DNA of 43,287 bases from Rhodospirillales bacterium (GTDB lineage Bacteria; Pseudomonadota; Alphaproteobacteria; Rhodospirillales; Defluviicoccaceae): NCBI GenBank assembly GCA_007695045.1, contig REEP01000039.1, positions 1-43,287 on the forward strand, read 5' to 3'. The translations under genes were made by a program, and so were the position numbers. Below are positions 43,216-43,287 of the stretch, one piece after another; the stretch's first letter is position 1; each line of letters begins with the position of its first letter. The notes beneath the pieces were generated by a model that was not told the origin of the DNA, ran no database searches, and saw only the letters and a program-made list of their open reading frames with translations.

Positions 43216-43287
43216 ATTTCAAGCACTTAGCGATCGCTGTCCAACTTTTCGGCACTTATTCCTACGTTTTGTCCAACTCCGTTCTGT
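43216..43287. repeat. AT-richer tail after tRNA-Lys with a 9-base direct repeat
   Basis: TGTCCAACT occurs at 43238-43246 and again at 43270-43278, 32 bases apart, in DNA visibly less GC-rich than the rest of the window. It directly abuts a tRNA 3' end, the usual target of tyrosine integrases. No integrase is visible before the window ends. Confidence 0.35.

Overview
This is a GC-rich (roughly two-thirds G+C by eye) chromosomal segment of an alphaproteobacterium, most likely from the Rhodospirillales or a close relative. The main evidence is the long block mucR - fur - miaB - phoH - ybeY - corC - lnt - xre - metK - trmB, a gene order characteristic of that group. The MucR/Ros-type regulator, the Fur/Mur-like protein and the MaoC-phosphotransacetylase fusion followed by ackA agree with this. 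Coding density is high and many genes overlap by 1-4 bases. There is no transposase, prophage or CRISPR array inside the window. Species-level assignment is not possible from sequence reading alone.

Layout. Positions 1-9.8 kb are all on the minus strand. They hold a 3'-truncated Tat-exported PhoX-type phosphatase; a three-gene group of an FAD 2-hydroxyacid dehydrogenase, a DUF1015 protein and a TrpB2-type tryptophan synthase; and the membrane-proteostasis group hflK-hflC-DUF2065-degP. At 10.0-12.5 kb, on the plus strand, are the Fe-S carrier Mrp/ApbC and a COG0523 metallochaperone GTPase preceded by a convincing Zur-type operator. At 12.5-25.1 kb, again minus, are a ferric/organic-ion type ABC importer, purH, and a surface-polysaccharide operon (heparinase-like protein, C-methyltransferase, polyprenyl-P sugar-1-P transferase, NAD-dependent reductase/epimerase, UDP-GlcNAc 4,6-dehydratase).

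At 25.5-27.0 kb are a SleB-type cell-wall hydrolase, a small Arg/Asp-rich protein and a TusA-like protein. At 27.0-39.5 kb, plus strand, lies the conserved regulator/translation/envelope block, then metK-trmB, then the acetyl-phosphate module and a small lipoprotein. At 39.6-43.3 kb are a FlaG-like orphan, a gene-poor stretch, a DUF465 protein divergent from purE, a basic amino-acid antiporter and tRNA-Lys(CTT). The window ends in AT-richer, repeat-containing DNA just after the tRNA.

Functional threads. (1) Envelope quality control and assembly: DegP, HflKC, Lnt, SleB and polysaccharide initiation. (2) One-carbon, purine and methyl metabolism: PurH, PurE, MetK and several methyltransferases. 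(3) RNA maturation: MiaB, YbeY, TrmB. (4) Metal and redox homeostasis: Mrp, COG0523 with its Zur site, Fur.

The most interesting items are a possible phosphoserine-centred operon (D-2-hydroxyacid dehydrogenase / DUF1015 / TrpB2), a metK 5' leader that can fold into a closed multibranch structure whose closing strand can alternatively pair with the translation start region, the Zur-box/COG0523 unit, and a complete candidate QuiNAc-type O-antigen initiation module inserted beside purH. I saw no clearly novel multi-gene defence or mobile system.
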